NCBI GenBank assembly: GCA_964580675.1
Contig: CAZOLI010000015.1
Span: 1-64,000 of the forward strand
Reading direction: 5' to 3'
Length of the DNA: 64,000 nucleotides
Source of the DNA: CAZOLI01 sp964580675
Lineage (GTDB): Bacteria > Planctomycetota > MHYJ01 > CAYXQY01
Below, piece after piece: positions 16,318 through 25,157 of the stretch. A program made the translations under genes and the position numbers. The notes below the pieces were generated by a model. The model ran no database searches, was not told the DNA's origin, and saw nothing but the letters and a program-made list of their open reading frames with translations. Each line of letters begins with the position of its first letter. The first letter of the stretch is position 1.

Positions 16318-17106
16318 ATGCGAACACCCTCATCATTCTCAAAAGACGTCATCTCCGTTGGGCTTGAGGAGATGAAGGTGGATCTTGCCTGTTACGAAGC
16401 GGGAATCAGCGAAGGAACGGTGGTTCTGTTTTTGCATGGACTTGCAGGAAATCACGAAACGTTCCGTGAAGGTCCAGAGGAACTCGCGGGTGAGGACGTC
16501 CGGATCATTGTTCCGGACCTTCCCGGCCACGGTGATTCCCCTGATCGGAACGAGTATCCATATAACCCATTCTGGTACCGAAACGTCGTTCAGGGTTTAC
16601 TTACGGCCCGTTCCGTGGTACCAGATGTCGTCGTGGGTCACAGCATGGGAGGCACGATTGGTCTTCTTGTTTGCGAGGAAATAAGCGCCTCCCTGATCTG
16701 TCTTGAGGGAATACCGGAACGGCTCGAATTTTTGGAACGAAGGCTGAACCGTCACGGGGATGATAATTTGAACGAGGGGTATCGAAGAATGCGGGAGGAG
16801 CTGGGCGGGGCTTCTGATCCGGGTCTTCAAACCTGGGTTCAATGGGCCGAGAAAACGGTGCCGAGAACCTTTTTTGAAAGTGCACGTCGTTTTGTGTCGT
16901 TCTGGCAGCAGCACGACATGATCGAGCGTTATTGTGCCCTGGACCCGGATTCCCGGCATTACATCGCCGGAGAAGACGGAGAATCCACATGGGTTCAGCA
17001 ACGGCTCTCCCCCGAAGAATACACCATCATACCGAACGCCGGTCACTTTATGATGGTGGATCAACCGGATCGATTCTGGAAAGAAATACGCTCGTTAATT
17101 TTCTGA
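16318..17106 (+). CDS. Alpha/beta hydrolase
   Basis: A 262-residue alpha/beta hydrolase. It has the oxyanion loop FLHGLAGN, the nucleophile elbow GHSMGG, and the catalytic histidine in IPNAGHFMMVDQP near the C-terminus. The acid is probably an aspartate in the strand before it. PDLPGHGDS is the conserved strand-4 segment. It may be an esterase, a thioesterase or a MenH/BioH-like enzyme; sequence alone does not choose. It follows the O-methyltransferase closely on the same strand and converges with a minus-strand gene 46 nt away. Confidence 0.72.
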   Translation: MRTPSSFSKDVISVGLEEMKVDLACYEAGISEGTVVLFLHGLAGNHETFREGPEELAGEDVRIIVPDLPGHGDSPDRNEYPYNPFWYRNVVQGLLTARSVVPDVVVGHSMGGTIGLLVCEEISASLICLEGIPERLEFLERRLNRHGDDNLNEGYRRMREELGGASDPGLQTWVQWAEKTVPRTFFESARRFVSFWQQHDMIERYCALDPDSRHYIAGEDGESTWVQQRLSPEEYTIIPNAGHFMMVDQPDRFWKEIRSLIF

Positions 17107-17152
17107 CGGAGCGGGCACACGTACCGTTTGCCTGTCGACGCCATTCGTGATG

Positions 17153-17590
17153 TCAGTTCTCACCGGTTTGTCCCGGGGGGCCCTCGTGTTCTTCTTCGGA
17201 TGAGGGGGGACCATCGGATTTTGAGGAATCCGCAGGGGGTGGTTTTTGAAGGAGGTCCTCCTTCACCGAAACGGGTCCCTCGTCATCGGAACGATTCGCC
17301 GGTGCGCCCGGTGGATGTTTGAGGTGATCATCGTCCGTTTTGTCTTCTGTCGTTCCGGATTGTTCGGTGGATCCGGCCGGTCCACCCGAAGAGGATCGTG
17401 TCGCTGGTGCCGGCTGCGTTCCAATATCGTTCCTTGAGGAGTTGTCCATCTCCGTCGTTTTTCCGTCTTCCTTGCCTGTCGGTTGAGCGTCCGGAACGGC
17501 ATACCAGTACGTGAATAGAGAGATGATGCCGATGAACAACCCCGCGACGGCAAGCGTCCGACTCCATTGATTCATAAGGTTTTTCATCAT
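17153..17590 (-). CDS. Membrane-anchored low-complexity protein
   Basis: About 145 residues. One N-terminal transmembrane helix (LAVAGLFIGIISLFTYWYA) is followed by a Pro/Ser/Asp/Glu/Lys-rich tail with no recognisable fold, likely disordered and facing the periplasm. A start at 17590 (MMKNLMNQ) is preferred; 17623 is also possible. The gene product resembles in plan the anchor-plus-linker N-terminus of the protein at 11893-13437. No function is proposed. It is convergent with the hydrolase and downstream of bioB on the same strand, 125 nt away. Confidence 0.45.
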   Translation of the reverse strand: MMKNLMNQWSRTLAVAGLFIGIISLFTYWYAVPDAQPTGKEDGKTTEMDNSSRNDIGTQPAPATRSSSGGPAGSTEQSGTTEDKTDDDHLKHPPGAPANRSDDEGPVSVKEDLLQKPPPADSSKSDGPPSSEEEHEGPPGQTGEN

Positions 17591-17715
17591 AGAGGCGTGT
17601 AAAACTGGGTACACAAAAGCCACCGATTCGGACGTGGCAGGGAAGCGGGGAGGCAGTGGTTTCCGTGAGGGGAGGGAGGGGAAGGATCAGAAAACGTCAG
17701 GTCGCTCTGTTTGTG

Positions 17716-18807
17716 CTAGTGTGGTTTGTTCGAGCCATTTGTCGCCTGATCCTGCGAAACGGGATCATCGTCCGGATAAACAATTTCAAAACCCATGTCC
17801 TCAATCATTTCAATGTCACTGTTGGCTTCCTGACCGGACGTTGTAAGGTAATCACCGACGAACATTGAGTTTGCCGGATACAGTGCCAGTGGTTGCAGGG
17901 ATTTCAGGTGAATTTCCCGACCACCGGCCACTCGAACCTCGGTATCCGGGTTGGTGAACCGATACATGCAGAGGATTTTCAGGCATTTGCGCGGTGTCAA
18001 TTCGTCCAGGCCTTCGAGAGGGGTACCGGGAATGGGGTTCAGGAAATTTACGGGCAATGATTTTACGTTCATTTCCCGGAGGTCGAACGCCACGTCAATT
18101 CGGTCCTTTTGGTCTTCCCCCATCCCCATCAGGACTCCGCTGCAGAGGTCCATACCGGCATTACGTACGGACTGAAGGGTATCTTTTCGTTCTTCGTAGG
18201 TGTGGGTTGTACAAATTTCCGGATAGTGATCCTGGCTTGTGTTCAGGTTGTGGTTCACCCGGTCCACGCCGGCTTCTTCCAGTTTCTGAGATTCTTCGTC
18301 CGTCAGCAGTCCGAGGCAGGCACAAACGTTTAGATCAAATTGTTCCTTTATTTCTCGAACGGCCTCACAGACATGGTCCAGTTCATTCGGTTTCGGAGAA
18401 CGTCCGGAAGCCACTATACAGAAGGTGCAGGCATCGTTCTTCTCCGCCTCCCGGGCCCCGTCCAGTATGGTATCCCGATCGAGAAGTTCGTATTCATCGA
18501 TGTTGGCGTCGGAAATTCGGGACTGGGAGCAGTAGGAACAGTCCTCCTTACAATGCCCGCTTTTGGCATTCATAAGGAAGTGAAGGCGAACCCGGTTCCC
18601 GAACGCCTGGTAACGAATGCGGTACGCCGCGGCCAGGAGATCCATCAGCTGTGTGTCGTCAGCGGTCAGAATGCTCTCCGCCTCCTCCCTTGTTATATCC
18701 CGTCCGTTTAGCACGTCATCGGCCATTTCGTTCCACCGATCCGTCCGGAACGGTTCCGTGTTCGCCGGATCGTTCGTCAACTTCTGCTGAGCACCTGTTC
18801 GGTCCAT
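17716..18807 (-). CDS. bioB: Biotin synthase
   Basis: A 363-residue radical-SAM enzyme that inserts sulfur into dethiobiotin. The 4Fe-4S motif is C86-x3-C90-x2-C93 in SGHCKEDCSYCSQS. Other family segments are LGLLTDEESQKLEEAGVDRVNHNLNTS, here in pieces, with YNHNLNTS-like NHNLNTSQDHYPEI, and FLNPIPGTPLE. The C-terminal region includes GGREI and the FVGDYLTTSGQ segment. An AGGAGAG site precedes the ATG. It is the last gene of the bioF-ketosynthase-bioD-bioB operon, 48 nt after bioD. Confidence 0.95.
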   Translation of the reverse strand: MDRTGAQQKLTNDPANTEPFRTDRWNEMADDVLNGRDITREEAESILTADDTQLMDLLAAAYRIRYQAFGNRVRLHFLMNAKSGHCKEDCSYCSQSRISDANIDEYELLDRDTILDGAREAEKNDACTFCIVASGRSPKPNELDHVCEAVREIKEQFDLNVCACLGLLTDEESQKLEEAGVDRVNHNLNTSQDHYPEICTTHTYEERKDTLQSVRNAGMDLCSGVLMGMGEDQKDRIDVAFDLREMNVKSLPVNFLNPIPGTPLEGLDELTPRKCLKILCMYRFTNPDTEVRVAGGREIHLKSLQPLALYPANSMFVGDYLTTSGQEANSDIEMIEDMGFEIVYPDDDPVSQDQATNGSNKPH

Positions 18808-18855
18808 GTTTGCTCTCCTGTAATTGCCTCCTCCTGCACGATTATCGCTGATGCA

Positions 18856-19560
18856 TCAAGTCAACCTGTCTATGTTAACGCTCGTCCGTACGGATTCAAC
18901 CAGTTTCCGTGTCATTTGCTCATCCGGTTCCGTCTCCGTGGAAAGTCCTTTCAGTTCCGGAAGGAGTCCCAGAACGGGTTGACCCGTTAGTGTTTCCAGT
19001 TCGTCCGGGTTCGTTTTTGTTGCGACATCCGGATCATCGGGATAACCGGAAATGACGATACCTTTTACCGGGATCCCCCGATGTTCCGCGCACTCCACGG
19101 TTAGGGCCGTGTGATTCAGTGTGCCCAGGGAGGGCCGGGCCACGACAACGAGCGGATGGCAATGCTCTTCCACGTAATCCGCAATCGTGAGGTTCGCCGT
19201 GAGGGGAACAATGAGTCCTCCGGCCCCTTCAAGCACAATGTGTTCGTAGCGGTTCTTCATGTTCTGGATCACTTCATTCACCTTTTCCAGGTCCACCGGG
19301 CGCTCCGCTCTTCGGGCTGCGACCGCGGGGGCAAGCGGTTCACGATACTGCACCGGAACGATGTGGGAGAGGGGTTCCTCAAGGTTGGCGACGGATTTTA
19401 GAAACCGCCCGTCTTTCGGCACGGGATCCACACCTGTTTCTACCGGTTTGACGGCGGTTGCCCGAATTCCATTCTTTTTCAGGGCCGCCGTTAAACCGCC
19501 CGCCACGACGGTTTTTCCAATGCCGGTGTCGGTCCCGGTCACGAACGTGATGTTTACCAT
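18856..19560 (-). CDS. bioD: Dethiobiotin synthetase
   Basis: A 234-residue ATP-dependent carboxylase that closes the ureido ring of biotin. The P-loop GTDTGIGKT is at residues 9-17, KPVETG carries the substrate-binding lysine, and VLEGAGGLIVPL is the typical Mg2+/ATP loop. The start overlaps the end of the ketosynthase gene by 7 nt, so the two are translationally coupled. Confidence 0.94.
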   Translation of the reverse strand: MVNITFVTGTDTGIGKTVVAGGLTAALKKNGIRATAVKPVETGVDPVPKDGRFLKSVANLEEPLSHIVPVQYREPLAPAVAARRAERPVDLEKVNEVIQNMKNRYEHIVLEGAGGLIVPLTANLTIADYVEEHCHPLVVVARPSLGTLNHTALTVECAEHRGIPVKGIVISGYPDDPDVATKTNPDELETLTGQPVLGLLPELKGLSTETEPDEQMTRKLVESVRTSVNIDRLT

Positions 19561-20555
19561 TCAAGCAGTGCTGCACCAAAACGAAGACCACTTCCGAAGG
19601 ACGTCAACAACACGAGGTCACCCTCTTCGAACCGACTCTCCCTCTGCTGCTCCGCCAGAAGAACAGGTATGGACGCGGCGGAGGTGTTGCCGGTGGTTTC
19701 GATGTTGGAAAGAAGTTGATCGGGCGTCATATCCAGTTCTTTTCGAACCGATTCAAGTATTCGCCGGTTGGCCTGGTGGGGAAGGAGCCAGTTCACGTCC
19801 CCGGTGTCCAGGCCTGATTCCTTCAGAACGATCCCGGCCGCCTCCGCCTGGCGTTGAACGGCGTGTTTAAAAATTTTCCGTCCTTCGTGCATCGTCATCA
19901 GGTGCCGATTCTGTTCCCAGGCCTCCGGCGTAAATGGTTCACGGGATCCCCCCGCCGGCACTTCGATGGAACCGTAAAGCGAACCGTCGCTTCCGGTATG
20001 GGAGGCAATCAATTCGGGGGTCGGGATCGTGTCCTCAATGACCTCGCTGGAAGAAAGAAGGAAAGCCCCCGCCGCGTCGGCAAAAAGACATGCGGTATAG
20101 GGGTCTTCCCAGTTTATGCGATAGGATAGGTGGTTGGACCCAATAACAAGGACGTGCTCCGCGCTTCCGGACGAAAGATGAGCACCGGCGGTTTCGAGGG
20201 CATCAATAAATCCGACACAGGATCCGGCCAGGTCAAACCCACTTCCACCGAGGTTTAGCCGGTCCTGGACCTTTGGTGCGGTTGGTGGGAGCGGCTGGTC
20301 GGGCGTGCTTGTGGCAAGGATGGTCAGATCCACCCGTTCCGATGAAACATTCCCCTGGCGAAGGGCCTTCCGTCCCGCACGGACCGCCATGCTTCCGGTC
20401 GTATCGTCCTCGGCGATGGGTCTTGATTGAATACCGGTTCGTTTGTTGATCCATCCTCCGGGAAGATCGAGTTTCTCCTCGAGCTCCTTGCTCGAAATGG
20501 TGTTCGGGGGACGGAATTTGCCGGTACCGGTAATCACGGGGACAGGTTTACTCAT
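19554..20555 (-). CDS. KAS III (FabH-type) ketosynthase, BioZ candidate
   Basis: A 333-residue beta-ketoacyl synthase III. The Cys-His-Asn triad is complete: C113 (LAGSCVGFIDAL), H260 (LLPHQANRRI) and N290 (ETTGNTSAASIP). The start at 20555 (MSKPVPVITG) is fixed by a GGAGAT site; longer versions have no family resemblance. FabH normally starts fatty-acid synthesis, but here the gene overlaps bioF by 8 nt upstream and bioD by 7 nt downstream. In several Alphaproteobacteria a FabH homologue, BioZ, sits in the biotin operon and builds the pimeloyl precursor from glutaryl-CoA and malonyl-ACP. BioZ function is inferred from context. Confidence 0.85.
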   Translation of the reverse strand: MSKPVPVITGTGKFRPPNTISSKELEEKLDLPGGWINKRTGIQSRPIAEDDTTGSMAVRAGRKALRQGNVSSERVDLTILATSTPDQPLPPTAPKVQDRLNLGGSGFDLAGSCVGFIDALETAGAHLSSGSAEHVLVIGSNHLSYRINWEDPYTACLFADAAGAFLLSSSEVIEDTIPTPELIASHTGSDGSLYGSIEVPAGGSREPFTPEAWEQNRHLMTMHEGRKIFKHAVQRQAEAAGIVLKESGLDTGDVNWLLPHQANRRILESVRKELDMTPDQLLSNIETTGNTSAASIPVLLAEQQRESRFEEGDLVLLTSFGSGLRFGAALLEW

Positions 20556-21741
20556 GGGGGATCTCCAGAGATGTTCCAACGTCGATAATTGTGCCGCTCG
20601 CGGTTTCGACGTGTTCCTCCGAGTGACCGGCGGAAAGCGAGATCCGTAGACGGCTTCCACCCCTTGGAACCGTGGGCGGACGAACCGCCGGCACGAGAAT
20701 CCCTTTTTGTTCGAGCCTGTTCGAGAAGTCCAGTGTTTTTTCCACGTCTCCAATGACCAGGGCCAGAATAGGGGTCCGGGGTTCATCGACCGTCAGTTGA
20801 AATCCGGCGTCCGAAAGTTTTCGGTACATGCGGCGGGTGTGCGTATGAATGGTTTGGCGGCGATTGTCGGCTTCGCGTGACACCTCCAGGGCTTTTCGGG
20901 CAGCGGCCATTGTTGACGGCGCGGGTGCCGTAGAATAAATAAACGAACGGGCGTGATTGCGCAGGTAATCAATCAGTTCTTCTCGTCCCGTGACGAATCC
21001 CCCCTGAGCGGCGAGAGATTTGCTCAGGGTTCCCATCTGCACATCGACGTCCGATGGGGCGAGGCCATAGTGATTCAGGGTGCCTCTTCCTTCGTCACCG
21101 ATGACCCCTGTACCGTGTGCGTCATCCACCATAAGAAGAGCATCGTGGTCCCGTACCAGATCAACGAGGTCCGGAAGCGGTGCAAGGTCTCCATCCATGC
21201 TGAAAACCCCGTCCGTTACGACTAGTGTTCGACGGTAATCTTCTGCATGGGTTTCCAGAAGATTCCGGAGATGGTCCAGGTCAACGTGGTCGTAGGCGTG
21301 GTTGTCGGCATCACTGAGTCGAACGCCGTCGATCAGGCTGGCGTGATTTAACTCGTCCCAGAAGATGACGGTATCGGAGCCCGCCAGGGCCGGAATGGTG
21401 CCGATGTTGGTCGCGTACCCGCTTCCAAACACCAGGGTCTCCTCCGTCCGTTTGAAGTTCGAGATGGCTTTTTCGAGGTCCCGGTGGGGAGGCATGGTAC
21501 CGGTAATGAGCCGGGCCGCACCGGATCCGGTGCCGTACGTGCGAAGGGCTTCCCCGGCCGCTTCCCGAACCGCCGGGTGATCCGTCAGGTTCAGGTAATT
21601 GTTGGAGGCCATGCAGATAAGATCCTGTCCGTCCTTCTCCACAACCGGTGTCTGTGGGGAGGTAATGGTATAGTCCTCCCGGAGGAGGTTATGCTTCTGG
21701 AGCCGCTCAATTTTTCGCCGTAATCTCTGGAACGTCGTCAT
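20548..21741 (-). CDS. bioF: 8-amino-7-oxononanoate synthase
   Basis: A 397-residue alpha-oxoamine synthase that condenses pimeloyl-thioester with alanine. The PLP lysine is K241 in MGTLSKSLAAQGG, the cofactor aspartate is in LLMVDDAHGTGV (D206 region), and NNYLNLTDHP plus GTGSGAARLITG are typical AONS segments. AONS and 2-amino-3-ketobutyrate CoA ligase are close relatives; the biotin operon context decides for BioF. It is the first gene of the operon, with a promoter about 100 nt upstream. Confidence 0.93.
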   Translation of the reverse strand: MTTFQRLRRKIERLQKHNLLREDYTITSPQTPVVEKDGQDLICMASNNYLNLTDHPAVREAAGEALRTYGTGSGAARLITGTMPPHRDLEKAISNFKRTEETLVFGSGYATNIGTIPALAGSDTVIFWDELNHASLIDGVRLSDADNHAYDHVDLDHLRNLLETHAEDYRRTLVVTDGVFSMDGDLAPLPDLVDLVRDHDALLMVDDAHGTGVIGDEGRGTLNHYGLAPSDVDVQMGTLSKSLAAQGGFVTGREELIDYLRNHARSFIYSTAPAPSTMAAARKALEVSREADNRRQTIHTHTRRMYRKLSDAGFQLTVDEPRTPILALVIGDVEKTLDFSNRLEQKGILVPAVRPPTVPRGGSRLRISLSAGHSEEHVETASGTIIDVGTSLEIPHE

Positions 21742-21840
21742 GGCCTACGTGGCTAAAACCACACGGATTGACCGACAACGAAAGATCTTCCGCCGGATGC
21801 GAATGCCGGGGGAGAATATTTTCTTCACTTATTTTCTGAT

Positions 21841-21870
21841 ATCTTATGCCAGAATCCGGATATTTTGCAA
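21841..21870 (-). promoter_or_regulatory. Putative promoter of the biotin operon
   Basis: On the minus strand TTGCAA (21865-21870) and TAAGAT (21841-21846) are 18 nt apart, giving a leader of roughly 95 nt before the bioF ATG. No BirA-type inverted operator was seen in the 227-nt divergent region. Confidence 0.4.
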
Positions 21871-21904
21871 CAGAGAATTCTGTGATTTTAGTTGATTTTA
21901 TGAT

Positions 21905-21910
21905 TATAAT
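21905..21910 (+). promoter_or_regulatory. TATAAT -10 element upstream of the ABC operon
   Basis: A perfect TATAAT lies 58 nt before the ABC ATPase ATG, but the -35 region at 17-18 nt spacing (GTGATT) is poor. It may be a weak or activator-dependent promoter. Confidence 0.3.
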
Positions 21911-21968
21911 ACGTGGTTCGTTTTTCTGAGTTTCTCCTGTTTTTTATTCAACCGGGAACGAGATACCG

Positions 21969-22757
21969 ATGTCGGAACCTCCAGTTCTTCGCGTGGAAAA
22001 TTTGCGGAAGCGGTATACGGATGAGTATGCCGTTGACGATGTAAGCTTCACCATTGGAAATGGGGAATTAGTGGGGTATCTGGGACCAAACGGATCCGGG
22101 AAGACAACAACGGTAAAGATTGTCACTGGCATTCTGGAGCCGACCGCCGCGGAGACCATCGAGGTAAACGGTGTCGACGTTCGGCGTTATCCGGAGAAGA
22201 CCAAGGCGGACATCGGGTATCTTCCGGAGGACGGGGGGATGTACGAATCGTTGACGGCCCGGGAATACGTCCAGTTTGTGGGACGCCTTTACGAGATGGA
22301 CGACGATTTAATTGAACACCGTATTGAACGGTACTTTGATTATCTGGACATTCTGGACAGTCAGTACCTTTCCCTGTCCGCTTTTTCACAGGGCATGAAG
22401 CAAAAAGTACTTCTGACCACCGCGTTAATCCATGACCCCGATCTTCTTTTGCTTGACGAGCCCCTGTCGAGCCTTGACGTGGACTCGCAGGATAAAATAC
22501 GTCGTCTTCTAACAGAACTGGCCGACCGGGGAAAGGCAATTCTCTATTGCTCGCACGTGCTGGACGTGGTAGAACGGCTTTGCAAACGGGTCCTGATTCT
22601 TTCTGACGGAAAACTTGTCGCCGACGAGGACACCGAGCGACTCAAGGAGCTGCAGGATACCGAAACGCTTGAGGATGTGTTTGCGAATCTTACCCGTATG
22701 GACCTCCAGAAAACGGATGCGTCGACGTTTCTGGATTCTATGTACGAACAGGAGTAA
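21969..22757 (+). CDS. ABC transporter ATP-binding protein
   Basis: A 262-residue ABC ATPase of the ABC-2 exporter type. Walker A is GPNGSGKTTTVK, the signature is LSAFSQGMKQK (a variant of LSGGQ), and Walker B is LLLLDEPLSSLD followed by the switch histidine in YCSHVL. The GFLPEDGGMYESLTAREY-like segment after the Q-loop is typical of the CcmA/NatA group. Its membrane partner follows after 8 nt. Cargo unknown. Confidence 0.92.
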   Translation: MSEPPVLRVENLRKRYTDEYAVDDVSFTIGNGELVGYLGPNGSGKTTTVKIVTGILEPTAAETIEVNGVDVRRYPEKTKADIGYLPEDGGMYESLTAREYVQFVGRLYEMDDDLIEHRIERYFDYLDILDSQYLSLSAFSQGMKQKVLLTTALIHDPDLLLLDEPLSSLDVDSQDKIRRLLTELADRGKAILYCSHVLDVVERLCKRVLILSDGKLVADEDTERLKELQDTETLEDVFANLTRMDLQKTDASTFLDSMYEQE

Positions 22758-22765
22758 GAGAGACG

Positions 22766-24391
22766 ATGTTTGAGAACATAAACTGGCGTTCGTTTCGGAC
22801 GATACTTTATACCTCCCTGAAGGTCGACCTTTCCGGCTCGGTTCTTTCCGACCGGGCGGGGACATCGTCTTCCGGACTTTCCCCGTTTTTGCGGCTCTGC
22901 ATTTTTATGTCCGGATTCAGTGCCTTACTGAATCTGTTGATGGCCCTCACACTTCTCCAGACCCAGGAATTTCCCGTTTCAAAGATTCGGCTCTTTGGCA
23001 ACCTGAACCTTTTTATTCCCATGTTTGCCGTTCCTTTTTATGTTTTTTTGAATGAGCAATCAGGTTTGATGAACCCGGAGGAGGCGGAGGTGATTGCCCC
23101 GAGACCGGTGTCGTCGGACACGTATTTTCTGGCAAAAAATGCCGAGATGTATGTTTTCGGTTCGATCATGACGCTTTCGTTTGCCGTGATTCCGGCCTTT
23201 ATGGGGTTATTTGTTTCAGGGGGAGGTTTTCTGTTCCTGCTTTCCTTTCTGATCAGTTCTTTGCTGGGGGTGTTTTTCGTCACGGGGTGTTTCACGCTTC
23301 TTTACGCCGTGTGCATTCGTTTTACACCGTACTCCGTTGTTCAGGGGGTCATTACCGTTCTACAATTTTTGATGCCGATTCTTCTATTTCTGTCGGTTGG
23401 GTTTGCTGTTATGGCCGTGAAGGATACCGACGGCGAAAATTTCATCAAGGTCTTTGCTTCGTTTGCGTATCTGTCACCAACGGCTCTGTTTTTCTCGCTA
23501 CCCATGCTTGCCACGGGAAACGGGTTACCCATCGACGGATATTACGCCATCAACGCTCTTCTGTTGACGGGGCTGTTTATGTGGATTCCGACCATTTTAA
23601 TGAGGAAAATATACAGCGAGTACCTGAACCGGAATGTGAACCAGGGCTCCGGACGACGCCGGAAAACCGGTCGCGGGTTTCTTTCCCGTTTATTTTGCCG
23701 GTCGGGTGTGGAACGGGGCGCTTTTGATTTTTTTTACACGGTTTGTCTGAACGACAGAAGGGTGTTTCGACAGCTTCTTCTGTATGCGGGGATGGTTATT
23801 GGCTACATGCTGCTTATGGATGGTCCCGACCGCTTTGCACATGTATCGGTGTTGGGTCCCATGGTCTGGCCTGTTATAATTCTGTATCAGGTCGTGGAGG
23901 TGTCCGAGGACTGGCGGGGACGGTGGGTTATGGAAATGGCACCGCTCTCTGCTGAACAGAAAGGAGAATTTCTTTCGGGGACAATCAAAGCCTCACTGGT
24001 AACGTACCTGTTTCCGGTGCTTGCCCTTACGGAAGTGTTCCTTCTTTTCAAAAAAGGGTTTGCCATTAAGGACGTGGCACTGTTTCTGGGGTTGGTTATT
24101 TCCATCACGCCGTTTTTGACGTTGATGTTTGCCATTCAGTTTCCCGCCTTCCCCTTTACGAAGAATACAGTAAAGGGAATCCGGGTGGGTGTGTTCAAAT
24201 CATTGCTGCTGCTCCTCATAGGCATTGTCATGTTTGTGGCCGTACTCGCCCACATGCTCATTTTTTACCTTGACCCGCTTTTTTTTCTTGGTGTGTCCCT
24301 TGTTTTGACCGTTGCTCTTCCTCTCTGGTTTTTCATGGCGCGTGCCCTCGGCACCTGGCGATTCCGTGACAGGAGAAGTTACTATGAATAA
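22766..24391 (+). CDS. ABC-2-like membrane permease
   Basis: A 541-residue integral membrane protein with about a dozen hydrophobic segments in two blocks (residues about 45-280 and 330-530) separated by a basic linker (RRRKTGRGFLSR). It directly follows the ATPase and is therefore taken as its permease; the double-length layout suits a fused homodimer-like ABC-2 permease. No specific substrate family was recognised. Its last bases overlap the start of a 36-residue gene. Confidence 0.75.
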   Translation: MFENINWRSFRTILYTSLKVDLSGSVLSDRAGTSSSGLSPFLRLCIFMSGFSALLNLLMALTLLQTQEFPVSKIRLFGNLNLFIPMFAVPFYVFLNEQSGLMNPEEAEVIAPRPVSSDTYFLAKNAEMYVFGSIMTLSFAVIPAFMGLFVSGGGFLFLLSFLISSLLGVFFVTGCFTLLYAVCIRFTPYSVVQGVITVLQFLMPILLFLSVGFAVMAVKDTDGENFIKVFASFAYLSPTALFFSLPMLATGNGLPIDGYYAINALLLTGLFMWIPTILMRKIYSEYLNRNVNQGSGRRRKTGRGFLSRLFCRSGVERGAFDFFYTVCLNDRRVFRQLLLYAGMVIGYMLLMDGPDRFAHVSVLGPMVWPVIILYQVVEVSEDWRGRWVMEMAPLSAEQKGEFLSGTIKASLVTYLFPVLALTEVFLLFKKGFAIKDVALFLGLVISITPFLTLMFAIQFPAFPFTKNTVKGIRVGVFKSLLLLLIGIVMFVAVLAHMLIFYLDPLFFLGVSLVLTVALPLWFFMARALGTWRFRDRRSYYE

Positions 24392-24494
24392 CCTGGATCC
24401 GTACCTGAAAAAACAACTCGTTTATGCCGGAATATTGTTTGCCGTCAATATAGCCATCGGTATTGGGCTGGGGTTTCTGTCGGCGTTTCTTTAA
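24384..24494 (+). CDS. 36-residue membrane peptide gene after the ABC permease
   Basis: The ATG at 24384 overlaps the permease stop (TAA at 24389-24391) by 8 nt in another frame and has an AGGAGAAG ribosome site. The peptide has a short charged N-terminus (MNNLDPYLKKQ) and a single transmembrane helix rich in Ile/Gly/Ala. Its coupling to the exporter suggests a small accessory subunit. A longer in-frame version beginning at 24312 would lie inside the permease gene and is less likely. Confidence 0.55.
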   Translation: MNNLDPYLKKQLVYAGILFAVNIAIGIGLGFLSAFL

Positions 24495-24596
24495 GACACT
24501 TCGTTCTTCAATGGAGAGGTCCTGAGGCGAAGTAGGATTGCCGTTTTCCAGGGAATTTAAAATCGTACACGGTTTTTCAACGGAGTCCTCCTCCCG

Positions 24597-25157
24597 TTAC
24601 TTTTGTTTTACGGAAAGGTCTCCGTTCGGATTTTTCTCGATCAACAAAGAAGTAGATCCACTGACACTGCCATTGCTGAGACCAAGATGTTTCGAGTATT
24701 TGGCCCGGAATTTTAGTATGAGCTTTCCTTTTTTGGCATCCGGTGCTAATTTAAGCGACAATTTGATTTCGGCTTCCGGCTGATACGGCGGGGACGGTTG
24801 TTTTTCGATGGAACAGGAATCAATCCCGTCGATACCATTGCAGGAGGGAAATCCCAATTTATTAATTGACCAATTTTTTAATTCGTTCCCCGGCGTTACC
24901 TTCAACAACAGACTGTATGAATTTTCTTGTTTGCTGGATTTGACGAACTTCGGGGTAAGATGGAAATGATGAGATCTGGGTGCAGCCGATTTGGATGATG
25001 TGGATGAGCCGGGACGGCTCCCCGGTGACGAAGGAGAGGCGATCAGGCCGTACAGAAGAAAAAAAGCCACACCTCCAATAACAATCACACCGATTCCGGC
25101 AATGACAAGGGAGCTCAACGTCCCGAACGTGTTTTCTTCCTCTTCTGTTTTGACCAT
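24597..25157 (-). CDS. Anchored extracytoplasmic protein, unknown
   Basis: A 186-residue protein. An acidic N-terminus is followed by one long transmembrane helix (about residues 15-40), a Ser/Pro linker, and about 120 residues that look like a beta-rich domain (HHFHLTPKFVKSS, IKLSLKLAPDAKKGKLILKF, SGSTSLLIEK). Two cysteines (SCNGIDGIDSC) might form a disulfide. No family was recognised. It faces the ABC operon convergently. Confidence 0.5.
   Translation of the reverse strand: MVKTEEEENTFGTLSSLVIAGIGVIVIGGVAFFLLYGLIASPSSPGSRPGSSTSSKSAAPRSHHFHLTPKFVKSSKQENSYSLLLKVTPGNELKNWSINKLGFPSCNGIDGIDSCSIEKQPSPPYQPEAEIKLSLKLAPDAKKGKLILKFRAKYSKHLGLSNGSVSGSTSLLIEKNPNGDLSVKQK

Noticed and set aside
20556..20786. 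An N-terminal extension of the KAS III gene
   Set aside because: The added 77 residues do not resemble FabH and overlap bioF. A GGAGAT site supports the start at 20555.
21742..21968. Possible BirA operator before bioF
   Set aside because: No TTGTAAACC-type inverted repeat was found in the divergent region.
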